Assembly: GCA_014381945.1 (NCBI GenBank)
Contig: JACNKQ010000020.1
Span: 1-52,607, forward strand
Direction: 5' to 3'
Source: Actinomycetota bacterium
GTDB lineage: Bacteria; Actinomycetota; Acidimicrobiia; Acidimicrobiales; MedAcidi-G1
Length of the DNA stretch: 52,607 nucleotides
Position numbers and translations under genes: made by a program
The notes under the pieces: generated by a model
What the model was told of the DNA's origin: nothing
The model's database searches: none
What the model saw: the letters and a program-made list of their open reading frames with translations, nothing else
Part shown: positions 1 to 7,993 of the stretch, piece by piece
Layout of the letters: each line of letters starts with the position of its first letter
Position numbering within the stretch: the stretch's first letter is position 1

Positions 1-80
1 GTGGAGGAAGTGGAGGAAGTGGAGGAAGTGGAGGAAGTGGAGGAAGTGGAGGAAGTGGAGGAAGCGGAGGAAGCGGAGGT
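1..80. repeat. 9-bp tandem repeat, about 9 copies
   Basis: Seven exact copies of gtggaggaa are followed by one gcggaggaa and a partial gcggaggt. The array starts at or before the window edge. Because the period is a multiple of 3, it is open in all three forward frames: Val-Glu-Glu, Trp-Arg-Lys or Gly-Gly-Ser repeats. The Val-Glu-Glu frame runs from base 1 to a TGA at 112-114, so it could be the tail of an upstream gene. The Gly-Gly-Ser frame is in frame with the amidohydrolase that follows. Which frame, if any, is translated cannot be decided here. Confidence 0.95.
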
Positions 81-110
81 GAAAAAGAGAGTTCGTGCAG
101 GAAGCCCCGC

Positions 111-1589
111 ATGATTTGCGTTGCACCCGTGGCAGTGTGGGCGCCGACGGTGGACCATCATCGAGGGCAAGCCCCAGCAACAAGCCCCAGCAACAATGAA
201 ACACACCACGTGACCACAGGAACCACCTTCCTCATCCAGGGAGGAATCGTGCTGCCACTCGAAGGGCAGCGGACCAGCTTCGACCCCGGATCCGTTCTGG
301 TGGTTGACGGCGTGATAGCGGCGGTCGGCACCGTCGATGATGTGGCGAGGCACCCGGCTGCCTCGACGGCTACAACCGTGGATGCGACAAGCCACGTCGT
401 CATGCCGGGCATGCACAACTGCCACCTCCACTCGGGTCTGCTCCGCGGCACGGCGGAGTCCATGGCGCTCTGGGAGTGGCTCGAGAACCACGTCGATCCT
501 GCTCACCGGGCGCTTACACCTGAGATAGCCATGGCGGCCTCCTACATGGCGTACACGGAGGGGCTGCGCGGCGGGACGACATCGGTGCTCGATATGTGGC
601 GGTTCATGGAGGGGTCCGCCGAGGCGGCAGAAGAGGTCGGGATCCGGGCAACGCTGGCCCCGTACACCGCTGACCTCTACGACTACTTCGAAACCCTCGA
701 GACCAACCGTCGCCTGCTTGAGACGCACCTCACGGCTGCAGAAGGCCGGGTGCGGTCGTGGGTCGGGCTCGAACACATCTTCTACTGTTCTCCGGAGATG
801 TTTCGGGGAGCGGCGGCCCTGGCCGAGGAGTTCGGCACCGGGATCCACACCCACTCCTCCGAGTCGATCTGGGAGGTCCAGGAGTGCCTGCGCCAGTTCG
901 GACGGCGGCCGATCGAGGAGTTCTACAACCGCGGCATCCTCGGCGAGAACACGGTGATCGCCCACGGTGTGTGGCTCGACGACCGGGAGGTGCAGATCAT
1001 GGTTCAGACCGGCACCTCGGTCACGCACTGCCCCTGTTCGAACATGAAGCTCTCGTCGGGGCCGGCCCGCATCGGCTTCTACCGCAGTCAGGGAATGACG
1101 GTGGCGCTGGGCACCGACGGTGAGAAGGAGAACAACAACCTCGACATGCTCGAGGAGATGAAGTTCGCTTCCCTTCTCCAGAAGGTCAGCACCCTCGACC
1201 CGACCGTCGGTGATCCGTGGGACATCCTCGACATGGCCACCCGTTCCGGAGCGGCCGCCCTCGGCCTCGATGACGTGACGGGAACCCTGGAGGAGGGCAA
1301 GGACGCCGACATCGTGATGGTTGACCTCAGCGGCCTGCACTTCGTACCGGTGCTCCACGGCCGGGACTTCAACGCACCGGCCCACCTTGTGTTCACGGCC
1401 GGCTCGCACGATGTCTCCGACGTCTGGGTCAGGGGCAGCCACCTGGTTGAGGGCGGAGAGGTCATGTCGGTCGACGTCGCAGCGATAGCCGAGCGCTCAC
1501 AGGCTGCGGCAGAGGATCTCTTCGCCCGTCGAGCTGCCCTACAGGGCCGTACCCCCAGCCCGGCCACGGACCTCCACAAGCATGGCTAG
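111..1589 (+). CDS. metal-dependent amidohydrolase (AtzA/TrzN/SAH-deaminase-like)
   Basis: This is a cytosolic amidohydrolase-superfamily enzyme of the chlorohydrolase/deaminase branch, which removes amino, chloro or similar groups from purine-, pyrimidine- or triazine-like rings. The metal site is visible: HxH at H105/H107 (MHNCHLH), H246/H248 (GIHTHSS), H285 (AHGVW) and D336 (LGTDG), consistent with a single divalent metal. The ATG at 111 has AGGAAG six bases upstream, but family similarity starts only at the GTG at 210 (VTTGTTFLIQGG). A 13-bp tandem duplication at 168-193 also sits in the extra N-terminus, so GTG 210 is a serious alternative start. The gene overlaps the following aldehyde dehydrogenase by 8 nt, implying one operon. 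The exact substrate is not readable from sequence. Confidence 0.85.
   Translation: MICVAPVAVWAPTVDHHRGQAPATSPSNNETHHVTTGTTFLIQGGIVLPLEGQRTSFDPGSVLVVDGVIAAVGTVDDVARHPAASTATTVDATSHVVMPGMHNCHLHSGLLRGTAESMALWEWLENHVDPAHRALTPEIAMAASYMAYTEGLRGGTTSVLDMWRFMEGSAEAAEEVGIRATLAPYTADLYDYFETLETNRRLLETHLTAAEGRVRSWVGLEHIFYCSPEMFRGAAALAEEFGTGIHTHSSESIWEVQECLRQFGRRPIEEFYNRGILGENTVIAHGVWLDDREVQIMVQTGTSVTHCPCSNMKLSSGPARIGFYRSQGMTVALGTDGEKENNNLDMLEEMKFASLLQKVSTLDPTVGDPWDILDMATRSGAAALGLDDVTGTLEEGKDADIVMVDLSGLHFVPVLHGRDFNAPAHLVFTAGSHDVSDVWVRGSHLVEGGEVMSVDVAAIAERSQAAAEDLFARRAALQGRTPSPATDLHKHG
168..193. repeat. 13-bp tandem duplication
   Basis: Two exact adjacent copies of caagccccagcaa lie just upstream of the GTG at 210. 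A 13-bp unit changes frame when copied, which argues that this stretch is 5' untranslated or a poorly constrained N-terminus. Confidence 0.9.
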
Positions 1590-3066
1590 TTCAAGCCGGG
1601 CTGGCAGGTCGGCAGGCAGGTCGGCAGGCACAGCGCCAGAATCGGCAGGATGCTTCATTGATGGAGCCTGGGTGGCAACCGCTGCGACGTTCGATGTGAC
1701 CGACCCGGCCACCGGCGATGTCGTGGGCGCTGCCGCAGATGCCGGACCGGAAGTGGCATCGGCGGCGGTCGCCGCCGCCCACCGTGCCTTCGGCGGGTGG
1801 GCTGACCGCACGGCCCAGGATCGGGCGGAGGTGATCAGGCGCATCTCTGCCGAACTGCTCGCCGCCCTCGACCACATCGCCGACGTCATCGTCTCTGAAC
1901 AGGGCAAGCCCCGCGCCCAGGCCCTGTTCGAGGTCAGGTATGCGACCCAGTGGCTCGACTGGTTCGCAGAGGAGGGTCGTCGCTCCTACGGCGAGGTCAT
2001 ACCCACCCACATCCCCGGCAAGCGCCTCGTCGTCCAGCAGAAGCCCCTCGGCGTTGCGGTCGCCATCACTCCCTGGAATTTCCCGGTGGCCATGATCGCC
2101 CGCAAGCTCGCCCCGGCGATGGCTGCCGGCTGCACGATCGTGGTCAAGCCCGCAGAGCAGACCCCCCTGTCGGCGGTCGCCCTGTTCGAGGCCATTGACC
2201 GTGCCGGGGTGCCGGCGGGCGTCTGCAACCTCGTGACCTCCTCCGACCCCGAACCCCTTGCAGCGCCCCTGCTCGAAGATCCCAGGGTCCGCAAGATCAC
2301 GTTCACGGGCTCAACCGACGTCGGAAAACTCCTGGTGCGGGCATCTGCAACCAACCTTGCCCGCGTGTCGTTGGAGCTCGGCGGACAGGCACCGTTCATC
2401 GTGTTCGACGACGCCGACCTGGATGCAGCGGTCGAAGGCGTGCTGATGTCGAAGTTCCAGGTCAACGGCCAGTCCTGCCTCTGCGCCAACCGGATCTTCG
2501 TCCAGGAGGCGGTCGCCGACGACTTCACGGGCCGTCTGAGCAGGGCGGCGTCGAAGCTCAGGGTCGGCCCCGGCGACGAAGATGGCGTAGACGTCGGCCC
2601 CCTCATCGACGCCGCTGGTTTCGACAAGGTCTCGGCCCATGTCATGGATGCCGTGGATAGGGGAGCCACCGTAGAGACCGGGGGCGGTCGGGTTGGGTCA
2701 CACCCCGGTGGGTACTTCTTCAAACCAACAGTCCTGTCCGGCTGCACCGACGAAATGCTGTGCGCCAGGGAGGAGACCTTCGGACCGGTGGCACCCGTGC
2801 TGACGTTCCGGACCGAAGCAGAGGTGGTGGATCGCGCCAACGACACCCGCTATGGGCTGGCCGCGTACGTCTACACCAGGGACCTCGGTCGGGCGATGAG
2901 GACATCGGAGAAACTGGAGTTCGGAATGGTGGGGGTGAACGACCCCATGCCGGCCTCGCCGACGGCACCGTTCGGCGGCTTCAAGGAGTCGGGTCTAGGC
3001 CGCGAGGGAGGCCATGACGGTCTCGAGGCGTTCCTGGAAAAGAAGCTCGTCTCGTTCGTTAGCTGA
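1582..3066 (+). CDS. NAD(P)-dependent aldehyde dehydrogenase, succinate-semialdehyde-dehydrogenase-like
   Basis: Oxidises an aldehyde to the acid. The general base is E265 in LELGGQAP, and the catalytic cysteine is C299 in NGQSCLCANR, where the second cysteine two residues later is typical of GabD-type enzymes. The C-terminus PFGGFKESGLGREGG also fits that subfamily. Length 494 aa is normal. The first 20 residues are low complexity (Ser/Arg/Ala/Gly) and come from a 12-bp DNA duplication at 1603-1626, so they are probably not functional. It starts 8 nt inside the amidohydrolase, which suggests translational coupling and a shared pathway whose aldehyde product is unknown. Assignment to succinate semialdehyde is by subfamily resemblance only. 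Confidence 0.9.
   Translation: MASSSRAGRSAGRSAGTAPESAGCFIDGAWVATAATFDVTDPATGDVVGAAADAGPEVASAAVAAAHRAFGGWADRTAQDRAEVIRRISAELLAALDHIADVIVSEQGKPRAQALFEVRYATQWLDWFAEEGRRSYGEVIPTHIPGKRLVVQQKPLGVAVAITPWNFPVAMIARKLAPAMAAGCTIVVKPAEQTPLSAVALFEAIDRAGVPAGVCNLVTSSDPEPLAAPLLEDPRVRKITFTGSTDVGKLLVRASATNLARVSLELGGQAPFIVFDDADLDAAVEGVLMSKFQVNGQSCLCANRIFVQEAVADDFTGRLSRAASKLRVGPGDEDGVDVGPLIDAAGFDKVSAHVMDAVDRGATVETGGGRVGSHPGGYFFKPTVLSGCTDEMLCAREETFGPVAPVLTFRTEAEVVDRANDTRYGLAAYVYTRDLGRAMRTSEKLEFGMVGVNDPMPASPTAPFGGFKESGLGREGGHDGLEAFLEKKLVSFVS
1603..1626. repeat. 12-bp tandem duplication in the N-terminal coding region
   Basis: Two adjacent copies of ggcaggtcggca encode an Ala-Gly-Arg-Ser type repeat before the aldehyde dehydrogenase domain begins. 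Confidence 0.85.
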
Positions 3067-3075
3067 GCGGCGCGA

Positions 3076-3732
3076 TCACCCGGGCTCCGGATCCTCCATG
3101 AGGCCCAGGTCCTGGGGCGGCACTCCGGTTATCCGAATGTCCTCGAGTCGTTCGATGTAACGGACGAACCGGTACTTGTCCTCGATGCCGTCGGTGCGCC
3201 GGGGCTCGACCTGCGAGTGCCCGGGTTCGGTGCGAACGTTGATGAAGCTGCACAGGTTGCGTGAGAAGGCCAACCCGATCTCGGTATCCAGTTGTTCCCG
3301 AGTGGATACGTCGGCGGTGTGGGGCACGCCGCAGGAGGCTGCGATCGAGGCCAGGTCGGCCCTGCCGGCCGTGGCTGTCGGGCGCCGTCCGGCGTCTCCC
3401 CAACCGATGGACTCGTACACGCCGTTATCCACCACGAAGACCACGAGGTTGTCGGGAGCGTGCTGCCCCATGGCGACGAACTGCCCCAGCTCCATCAGCA
3501 CAGAACCGTCACCGTCCAGGCAGACCACCTTCCGATGGGGCAGGGCCATCGCAAGGCCCAGTGCCAGGCCGATCACGTCGCCCATCTGACCGAGGTGTCC
3601 GGTCCGTGGATGTTCTTCGGTGTGGTGTGCCCACTCGAAGGAGACCGCACCGATGTAGGTGGACATGACCAGGCAGTCGTCGGGCAACGCGGCCGCAAGG
3701 CATGCCAACCAGTCGTTACGGTCGAGGGCCAT
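3076..3732 (-). CDS. thiamine-diphosphate decarboxylase, beta subunit (sulfopyruvate-decarboxylase ComE-like)
   Basis: This is the thiamine-diphosphate-binding half of a split 2-oxoacid decarboxylase. The cofactor motif begins at GDGSVLMELG and ends at VVDNGVYE, giving the expected GDG...N spacing; LGQMGDVIGLALGLA is typical of the family. The ATG at 3732 shares one base with the TGA of the alpha subunit (TGATG). About 218 aa, slightly longer than archaeal ComE because of a C-terminal extension. Known ComDE proteins decarboxylate sulfopyruvate to sulfoacetaldehyde. Phosphonopyruvate decarboxylase is a related alternative, but that enzyme is normally a single chain. No other sulfolactate or coenzyme M gene is adjacent. 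Confidence 0.82.
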   Translation of the reverse strand: MALDRNDWLACLAAALPDDCLVMSTYIGAVSFEWAHHTEEHPRTGHLGQMGDVIGLALGLAMALPHRKVVCLDGDGSVLMELGQFVAMGQHAPDNLVVFVVDNGVYESIGWGDAGRRPTATAGRADLASIAASCGVPHTADVSTREQLDTEIGLAFSRNLCSFINVRTEPGHSQVEPRRTDGIEDKYRFVRYIERLEDIRITGVPPQDLGLMEDPEPG

Positions 3733-4271
3733 CAACGACCATCCCCGTCGTCCCAGACGCAGTCGCCGGAGATGAGTACGGCGGCGGGGTGCAGCTGGGC
3801 CTCGGAGAGACGCTGGGCCCGCACGATGGCCGTGCGCAGTTCGTCGACCCGTCGGACTATGAGGTACCTGATCCTCAGGGCCTGCAGGAGTGGCTCGGCG
3901 ACGATGCCGTGGGGGATTCCCCAGTGCTCGGTCTCGCCGACATCCCCCCGGTACGAACAGAGCAGGGTGACCGGAACGCCGGTTCCGAGCGAGATGCGTG
4001 CGATGTACTCCGATGCCACGCGCAGGCCGCTATTTTCCATGATGAGGGCCGACTTCATGCCCCCGAGCCACGCTCCGGCACACATCGAAAATCCGACGCC
4101 CTCGTTGCACACCGGGGCGTACCGGAAGTTGTCGTTGTCCTCGACCAGTTCGTGCACGTTGCGCTGCCAACCGTCGGGCAGCCCGGAAACGAAGTTGATC
4201 CCGGCCTCCTCGAGGCCCCGTACAGCCTCCTCGGCGGCATGTTGCAACACGTCCCAGCCCCTCTCGAGCAC
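3732..4271 (-). CDS. thiamine-diphosphate decarboxylase, alpha subunit (sulfopyruvate-decarboxylase ComD-like)
   Basis: This is the pyrimidine-binding half of the split decarboxylase encoded with the beta subunit. The N-terminal region contains GINFVSGLPDGW and later YAPVCNEGVGFSMCAGAWLGG. The glutamate in CNEG is the expected activator of the thiamine ring. The start used is GTG 4271; no in-frame ATG fits better. A good -10 element (TACAAT) lies on this strand at 4295-4300, giving a leader of about 17 nt. The pair forms a divergent unit with adenine deaminase. About 179 aa, normal for ComD. The substrate (sulfo- or phosphonopyruvate) is inferred from the family only. Confidence 0.82.
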   Translation of the reverse strand: MLERGWDVLQHAAEEAVRGLEEAGINFVSGLPDGWQRNVHELVEDNDNFRYAPVCNEGVGFSMCAGAWLGGMKSALIMENSGLRVASEYIARISLGTGVPVTLLCSYRGDVGETEHWGIPHGIVAEPLLQALRIRYLIVRRVDELRTAIVRAQRLSEAQLHPAAVLISGDCVWDDGDGR

Positions 4272-4294
4272 GGCCTGATTGCTTCTGGCTGCGG

Positions 4295-4300
4295 ATTGTA
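4295..4300 (-). promoter_or_regulatory. -10 element (TACAAT) for the decarboxylase pair
   Basis: On the minus strand TACAAT matches the actinobacterial TAnnnT pattern and lies 23 nt upstream of the GTG at 4271. No convincing -35 is visible. Confidence 0.45.
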
Positions 4301-4372
4301 CCCACCGGCCGGGACGCAGGCCGGGTTCGCCAGGTCAGCGGTCTGACATCGGGGACCCCGGAGCCGGAGCAC

Positions 4373-4378
4373 TACCCT
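4373..4378 (+). promoter_or_regulatory. possible -10 element (TACCCT) upstream of adenine deaminase
   Basis: TACCCT is the only TAnnnT-type hexamer I noticed in the 169-bp gap in front of the deaminase. It lies 62 nt before the chosen GTG (4441) and 17 nt before an in-frame GTG at 4396. Confidence 0.3.
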
Positions 4379-4440
4379 CCGGGAATCAGCCACGTGTGCG
4401 ATCTGTCGCCTGCTCCAATGTCGATTCCGGGATCCTCTCC

Positions 4441-6228
4441 GTGATCGATCGTTCGCATCTGGTCGGGGTTGCCATCGGAAGGGAGCCGGCGGACCTGGTC
4501 CTGCGGGGCGGCCGGGTCGTGGGCGTCGATACCCGCGAGACGTTCCCAGCCGACGTCGTCATCGCCGGAGACCGGATCGCAGCCCTGGCGCAGGCCGGGG
4601 ACTACCGGGTTGGGGAGACGACCGAGGTCGTCGACCTGGATGGCCGCCATGTCTGCCCGGGTCTGATCGATCCGCACATCCACATCGAGAGCTCGAACCT
4701 CATGGTCGGGGAGCTCGCACGCGCCATCGTGCCCAGGGGCGTGCTCACGCTCGTCGCCGATCCGCACGAGATCGCCAATGTGCTCGGAATGGCAGGCGTC
4801 GAGTTCCTGCTCGGGCAGGCGGTGGGGCTGCCCCTCGACGTCCTGCTGCGCGTGCCGGGGCGTGTGCCGGCCATGCCTGCGCACCTCGAGACCTCCGGGC
4901 ACGAGGTTGACCTGGCGGCCACGATCGCCCTGCTGGACCGTCCCGATGCCGTCTGCATCGGCGGCGACATCAACCCGGCGCTCCTGCTCGAACTCGACGC
5001 AGGACAGCTGGCCAGGATCGGGGCCGCCATCGACCGGGGCCTGACTGTGGGAGGACAGTTGCCGGGCTTCACCGGTCCGGAACTCGACGCCTCGGTGGCA
5101 TGTGGCCTCGAAGACACCCATGTCGCCGAGTCGGTCGATGAGGTGATCGCACAACTTCGGAGGGGTCTGAGGGTCCTGCTGACGCCGAGGATCGACCGCC
5201 TGCCCGCTTCAGACTGGCCCGAGCTGGCCGCCGAGTTGCATCGGCAGGGGATCGACACGCGTCACCTCGTCCTGTGCACCGATGACGTCCACCCCAACCT
5301 GCTCCGCAGGGAGGGCCACCTCGACCAGCGTGTCCGCCTTGCCATCGAGTCGGGGTTCGACCCGGTCGAGGCGATCCAGATGGCGACGCAGAACAGCGCA
5401 GAGCTCATGCGCATCGGCAGGGACCGGGGCGGCGTGAACCCGGGAAAGTTCGCCGACCTGGTGGTGCTCGACGATCTCCGGTCATTCGATGTCTCGATCG
5501 TCATCCACCACGGCAGGGTGGTCGCCCGCGACCATTCGCTGACCGTCGAGATCGTGGCGTCCAGGGCTCCCGGATGGACCATGGACACGGTCCGTCTTGC
5601 GGACGAGGTTCGGACTGCTGCAAGGCTCGTCGACAGGCTCGCCGTGCACGTTGACGCAGACGGCCCGGTGACTGTCAACGTCGTGGAGTTCGGCGGTCCC
5701 AAGATGATGCGCCGGGTCGAGCTGGTGGCAACCGGCGGGATCGTTCTGCCCGACAGCGATCAGGACATAGCAGGCATCGCCGTTCTGGAACGCCACAAGG
5801 GCACCGCAGCGGTGGGTCTGGGGTTCGTTGCCGGGCTCGGCATCACGGGAGGGGCCGTGGCATGCACCGTGAACCACGATTCCCACAACATCTTCGTCGT
5901 CGGCGACGACCACAGGTCGATGGCAGCGGCCGTCGAGGCGCTGGCCCTGGCAGGTGGCGGCTACTGCGCCGTCGTGGGCACCGAGGTTCGGGCTCTTCTG
6001 GCGCTGCCCATCGCCGGGCTGCTTTCCGAAGAGCCACTCGATGTTGTCGCCGATGGCCTCGAGGCGGTCGAGCGGGTGCTCCTAGACGAACTCGGCTGCA
6101 GCATCACCGACCATCCGCTGTATGCGCTCAACTTCCTCTGCCTCCCGAACATCCCCGACGTGGGCGTTACCGACAAGGGCATCGTCGAGACAGCGGCGAT
6201 GAGGATCGTCCCCACGGTTGTTCCATAG
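4441..6228 (+). CDS. ade: adenine deaminase
   Basis: Converts adenine to hypoxanthine and ammonia in purine salvage or catabolism. Recognisable motifs in order are VAIGREPADLVLRGG near the N-terminus, the metal-binding PHIHIESS (H79, H81), ADPHEIANVLG, LCTDDVHPNLL, and a C-terminal domain with NHDSHNIFVVGDD and ALPIAGLLSEEP. All are diagnostic of the Ade/YicP family rather than generic dihydroorotases. From GTG 4441 the protein is 595 aa, the usual length, with nine residues before the conserved N-terminus. A GTG at 4396 would add 15 residues. There is no clear ribosome-binding site. It sits alone between divergent and convergent neighbours. Confidence 0.93.
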   Translation: MIDRSHLVGVAIGREPADLVLRGGRVVGVDTRETFPADVVIAGDRIAALAQAGDYRVGETTEVVDLDGRHVCPGLIDPHIHIESSNLMVGELARAIVPRGVLTLVADPHEIANVLGMAGVEFLLGQAVGLPLDVLLRVPGRVPAMPAHLETSGHEVDLAATIALLDRPDAVCIGGDINPALLLELDAGQLARIGAAIDRGLTVGGQLPGFTGPELDASVACGLEDTHVAESVDEVIAQLRRGLRVLLTPRIDRLPASDWPELAAELHRQGIDTRHLVLCTDDVHPNLLRREGHLDQRVRLAIESGFDPVEAIQMATQNSAELMRIGRDRGGVNPGKFADLVVLDDLRSFDVSIVIHHGRVVARDHSLTVEIVASRAPGWTMDTVRLADEVRTAARLVDRLAVHVDADGPVTVNVVEFGGPKMMRRVELVATGGIVLPDSDQDIAGIAVLERHKGTAAVGLGFVAGLGITGGAVACTVNHDSHNIFVVGDDHRSMAAAVEALALAGGGYCAVVGTEVRALLALPIAGLLSEEPLDVVADGLEAVERVLLDELGCSITDHPLYALNFLCLPNIPDVGVTDKGIVETAAMRIVPTVVP

Positions 6229-6245
6229 GTCAGCAGGGCGTGTTT

Positions 6246-6281
6246 CCTGGAGGACCTGGAGGACCTGGAGAGCCTGGAGAA
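6246..6281. repeat. 9-bp tandem repeat, 4 copies
   Basis: Four units of the type cctggagga (the last two diverged to cctggagag and cctggagaa) fill most of the 75-bp gap between the convergent adenine deaminase and NrfD genes. No hairpin-plus-T-run terminator is evident here. Confidence 0.9.
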
Positions 6282-6303
6282 TCTGATCAGCCCGTACGGG
6301 TGC

Positions 6304-7311
6304 TCACCGTCGGGTCGACGGGATGTGGACCGGGGGGAAGATTCCGACCCTCAGGGTGGTCAGCCGCAACAGCAGCCCTCCCTGTACCAGCAGGGCGAAC
6401 GAGATCACCGACAGCGCTGTACGGGCCCCGGGAACGGCGGCTCCGATGAACGCCAGCAGGGTCGGCATGAGTGTTCCGAGCACCAGTACCAACCCCACGA
6501 AGACCGCCCGGTGGGGGCCCCGCAGCAGGCTGTCGAGGCTCTGCTGCTTGCCGGGCACGTCGCGGTGGGTCGAAAGGTGGACGGCCATGGCGGTCAGCAG
6601 GCCGGCCGTGAGGATGCCGAGCAGGGCCATCTGGCCACCGCTGATGGGAACGTCGTTGATCGCCTCGAGCAGCAGCACGGTCGCCAGGGACATGGCGGCG
6701 GACGACAGCAGGAACTGGATCGGCACGGCGGGCGAGCTCCAGTAGGGGATGGATCGTGGTCTGGCCAGGACGGCCCCGGCATAGGTCATGACGATGACGG
6801 CAGCCGCACCAGCGAGGATCTCCAGGGCCAGTCCGGTCGCGTCGCTGCCGTCGGGTTCCCAGCCCAGTCCGCTGAAGGGTCGTGAGCCGCCGAGGGACAA
6901 CGCCGGCAGGACGAGCAGGCCGGCAACGGTCAGGAACACGAGGTCGGACCAGGCGCCCCAGCTGATCCAACTCGTGCGTATGTTGGCGAAGGCCCTCCAG
7001 AACTGGAGTGGCCGCCCCAGGTCGGCGACCAGGATCAGGCCACCGATGGCGATCGCCACGAAGCTGACGATGTCGACCATCGGTATGCCGAGCCAGTGGC
7101 CGAGGTCCTCGGTCAGATTGAGGATCCGCCCGGCCAGGAACACTCCTCCGCCCAATCCCATGAGCGTGAACCAGACGGCATGGTTGAGGTCCCACACCCT
7201 CTGGGTGCGCGCCTCGAGGTTGAACTGATCCATGAAGGGGTTCTGGGAATGAGAGGAAAGAGATGAAAGGGGCATCTCCCCGCCGGCGTGCGGCGTGCCC
7301 GTATTGCTCAT
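6304..7311 (-). CDS. NrfD/PsrC-family membrane quinone-interacting subunit
   Basis: Integral membrane anchor of a complex-iron-sulfur-molybdoenzyme; it exchanges electrons with the quinone pool. The 335-residue protein has about eight hydrophobic segments, including the typical first helix after LNHAVWFTLMGLGGG and the conserved DLGRPLQFWRAF in the second loop. CGGAG lies just before the ATG at 7311 as ribosome-binding site. It is the last gene of an operon with the catalytic and ferredoxin subunits. Menaquinone is the likely partner, because menB is present in this window. The direction of electron flow cannot be deduced. Confidence 0.88.
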   Translation of the reverse strand: MSNTGTPHAGGEMPLSSLSSHSQNPFMDQFNLEARTQRVWDLNHAVWFTLMGLGGGVFLAGRILNLTEDLGHWLGIPMVDIVSFVAIAIGGLILVADLGRPLQFWRAFANIRTSWISWGAWSDLVFLTVAGLLVLPALSLGGSRPFSGLGWEPDGSDATGLALEILAGAAAVIVMTYAGAVLARPRSIPYWSSPAVPIQFLLSSAAMSLATVLLLEAINDVPISGGQMALLGILTAGLLTAMAVHLSTHRDVPGKQQSLDSLLRGPHRAVFVGLVLVLGTLMPTLLAFIGAAVPGARTALSVISFALLVQGGLLLRLTTLRVGIFPPVHIPSTRR

Positions 7312-7327
7312 TGCAACTCCGCGTTGA

Positions 7328-7993
7328 TCATTGCAGGTTCACGTATTTGGTCTTCGGGTTGGTTCGGGCGTCGGGCCGCAGGACCTCACCCGGACCATTC
7401 TCCGTCAGGTACCGGCTGACGTTGCTCTCCGGGTCGTCCAGGTCTCCGAAGATCCGACACTCGGCCGGGCAGGTGACCACACACGCCGGTGTTGCGAGGG
7501 GATGGACGCCCACCTCCAGGCCGTGTTCGACCCCGTAGTCGATGCGGTGCGCGCAGTAGGTGCACTTGGAGATCGCACCGTGGACGTGTTGTTCGTGGGC
7601 GTAGCGCTCGGGGACGCTTGCCTGGGGCGTGGCCGAGCCAGCAGGAGCCGAGGCGGTGCCGCTGTCCTCGAAGAAGTTGATCGCACCGTAGGGGCAGGCT
7701 GCCATGCAGGCGCGTGACCCGATGCAGATGTCCTCGTCGGCGATCACGATGCCGTCGTCGCGGCGCGTTATCGCCCCGGACGGGCAGGCGGTCACGCAGG
7801 GGGCGTCCTCACAGTGGTTGCACAGCGTCGGCAGGTAGTTGAGCGTCGCGTCCGGAAAGACACCCGATTCCCATTCGATGACAGGGGCGTACCAGGCGTC
7901 CAGGGGAGACTGGTTCTCGGTCTTGCATGCGACGGTGCAGGCCTGGCATCCGACGCAGCGCCCGATGTCGATCACCATGCCCCAGCGGGTCAC
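7328..7993 (-). CDS. four-cluster [4Fe-4S] electron-transfer subunit (NrfC/PsrB/DmsB-like)
   Basis: Carries electrons between the molybdenum subunit and the NrfD anchor. Start GTG 7993 overlaps the MopB stop codon by 4 nt (GTGA). The 221-aa chain has four cysteine groups: C13/C16/C19/C23, C58/C61/C66/C70, C90/C96/C100, and C144/C147/C171/C175/C179. In the third group the second ligand is replaced: the sequence reads CIGSRACMAACP, with Ser93 (codon TCA, 7717-7715) where the family has Cys. That cluster may be ligated by serine, be a [3Fe-4S] cluster, or be unstable. No Tat or Sec signal is present. Confidence 0.9.
   Translation of the reverse strand: MTRWGMVIDIGRCVGCQACTVACKTENQSPLDAWYAPVIEWESGVFPDATLNYLPTLCNHCEDAPCVTACPSGAITRRDDGIVIADEDICIGSRACMAACPYGAINFFEDSGTASAPAGSATPQASVPERYAHEQHVHGAISKCTYCAHRIDYGVEHGLEVGVHPLATPACVVTCPAECRIFGDLDDPESNVSRYLTENGPGEVLRPDARTNPKTKYVNLQ

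Noticed and set aside
3292-4346. Forward-strand frames of 200-330 codons over the decarboxylase pair
   Set aside because: They are antisense to genes with clear thiamine-diphosphate motifs and have arginine/proline-rich, domain-free translations typical of GC-rich shadows.
6229-6303. Rho-independent terminator between adenine deaminase and NrfD
   Set aside because: Only 9-bp direct repeats are present; no stable inverted repeat followed by a T-run is visible.
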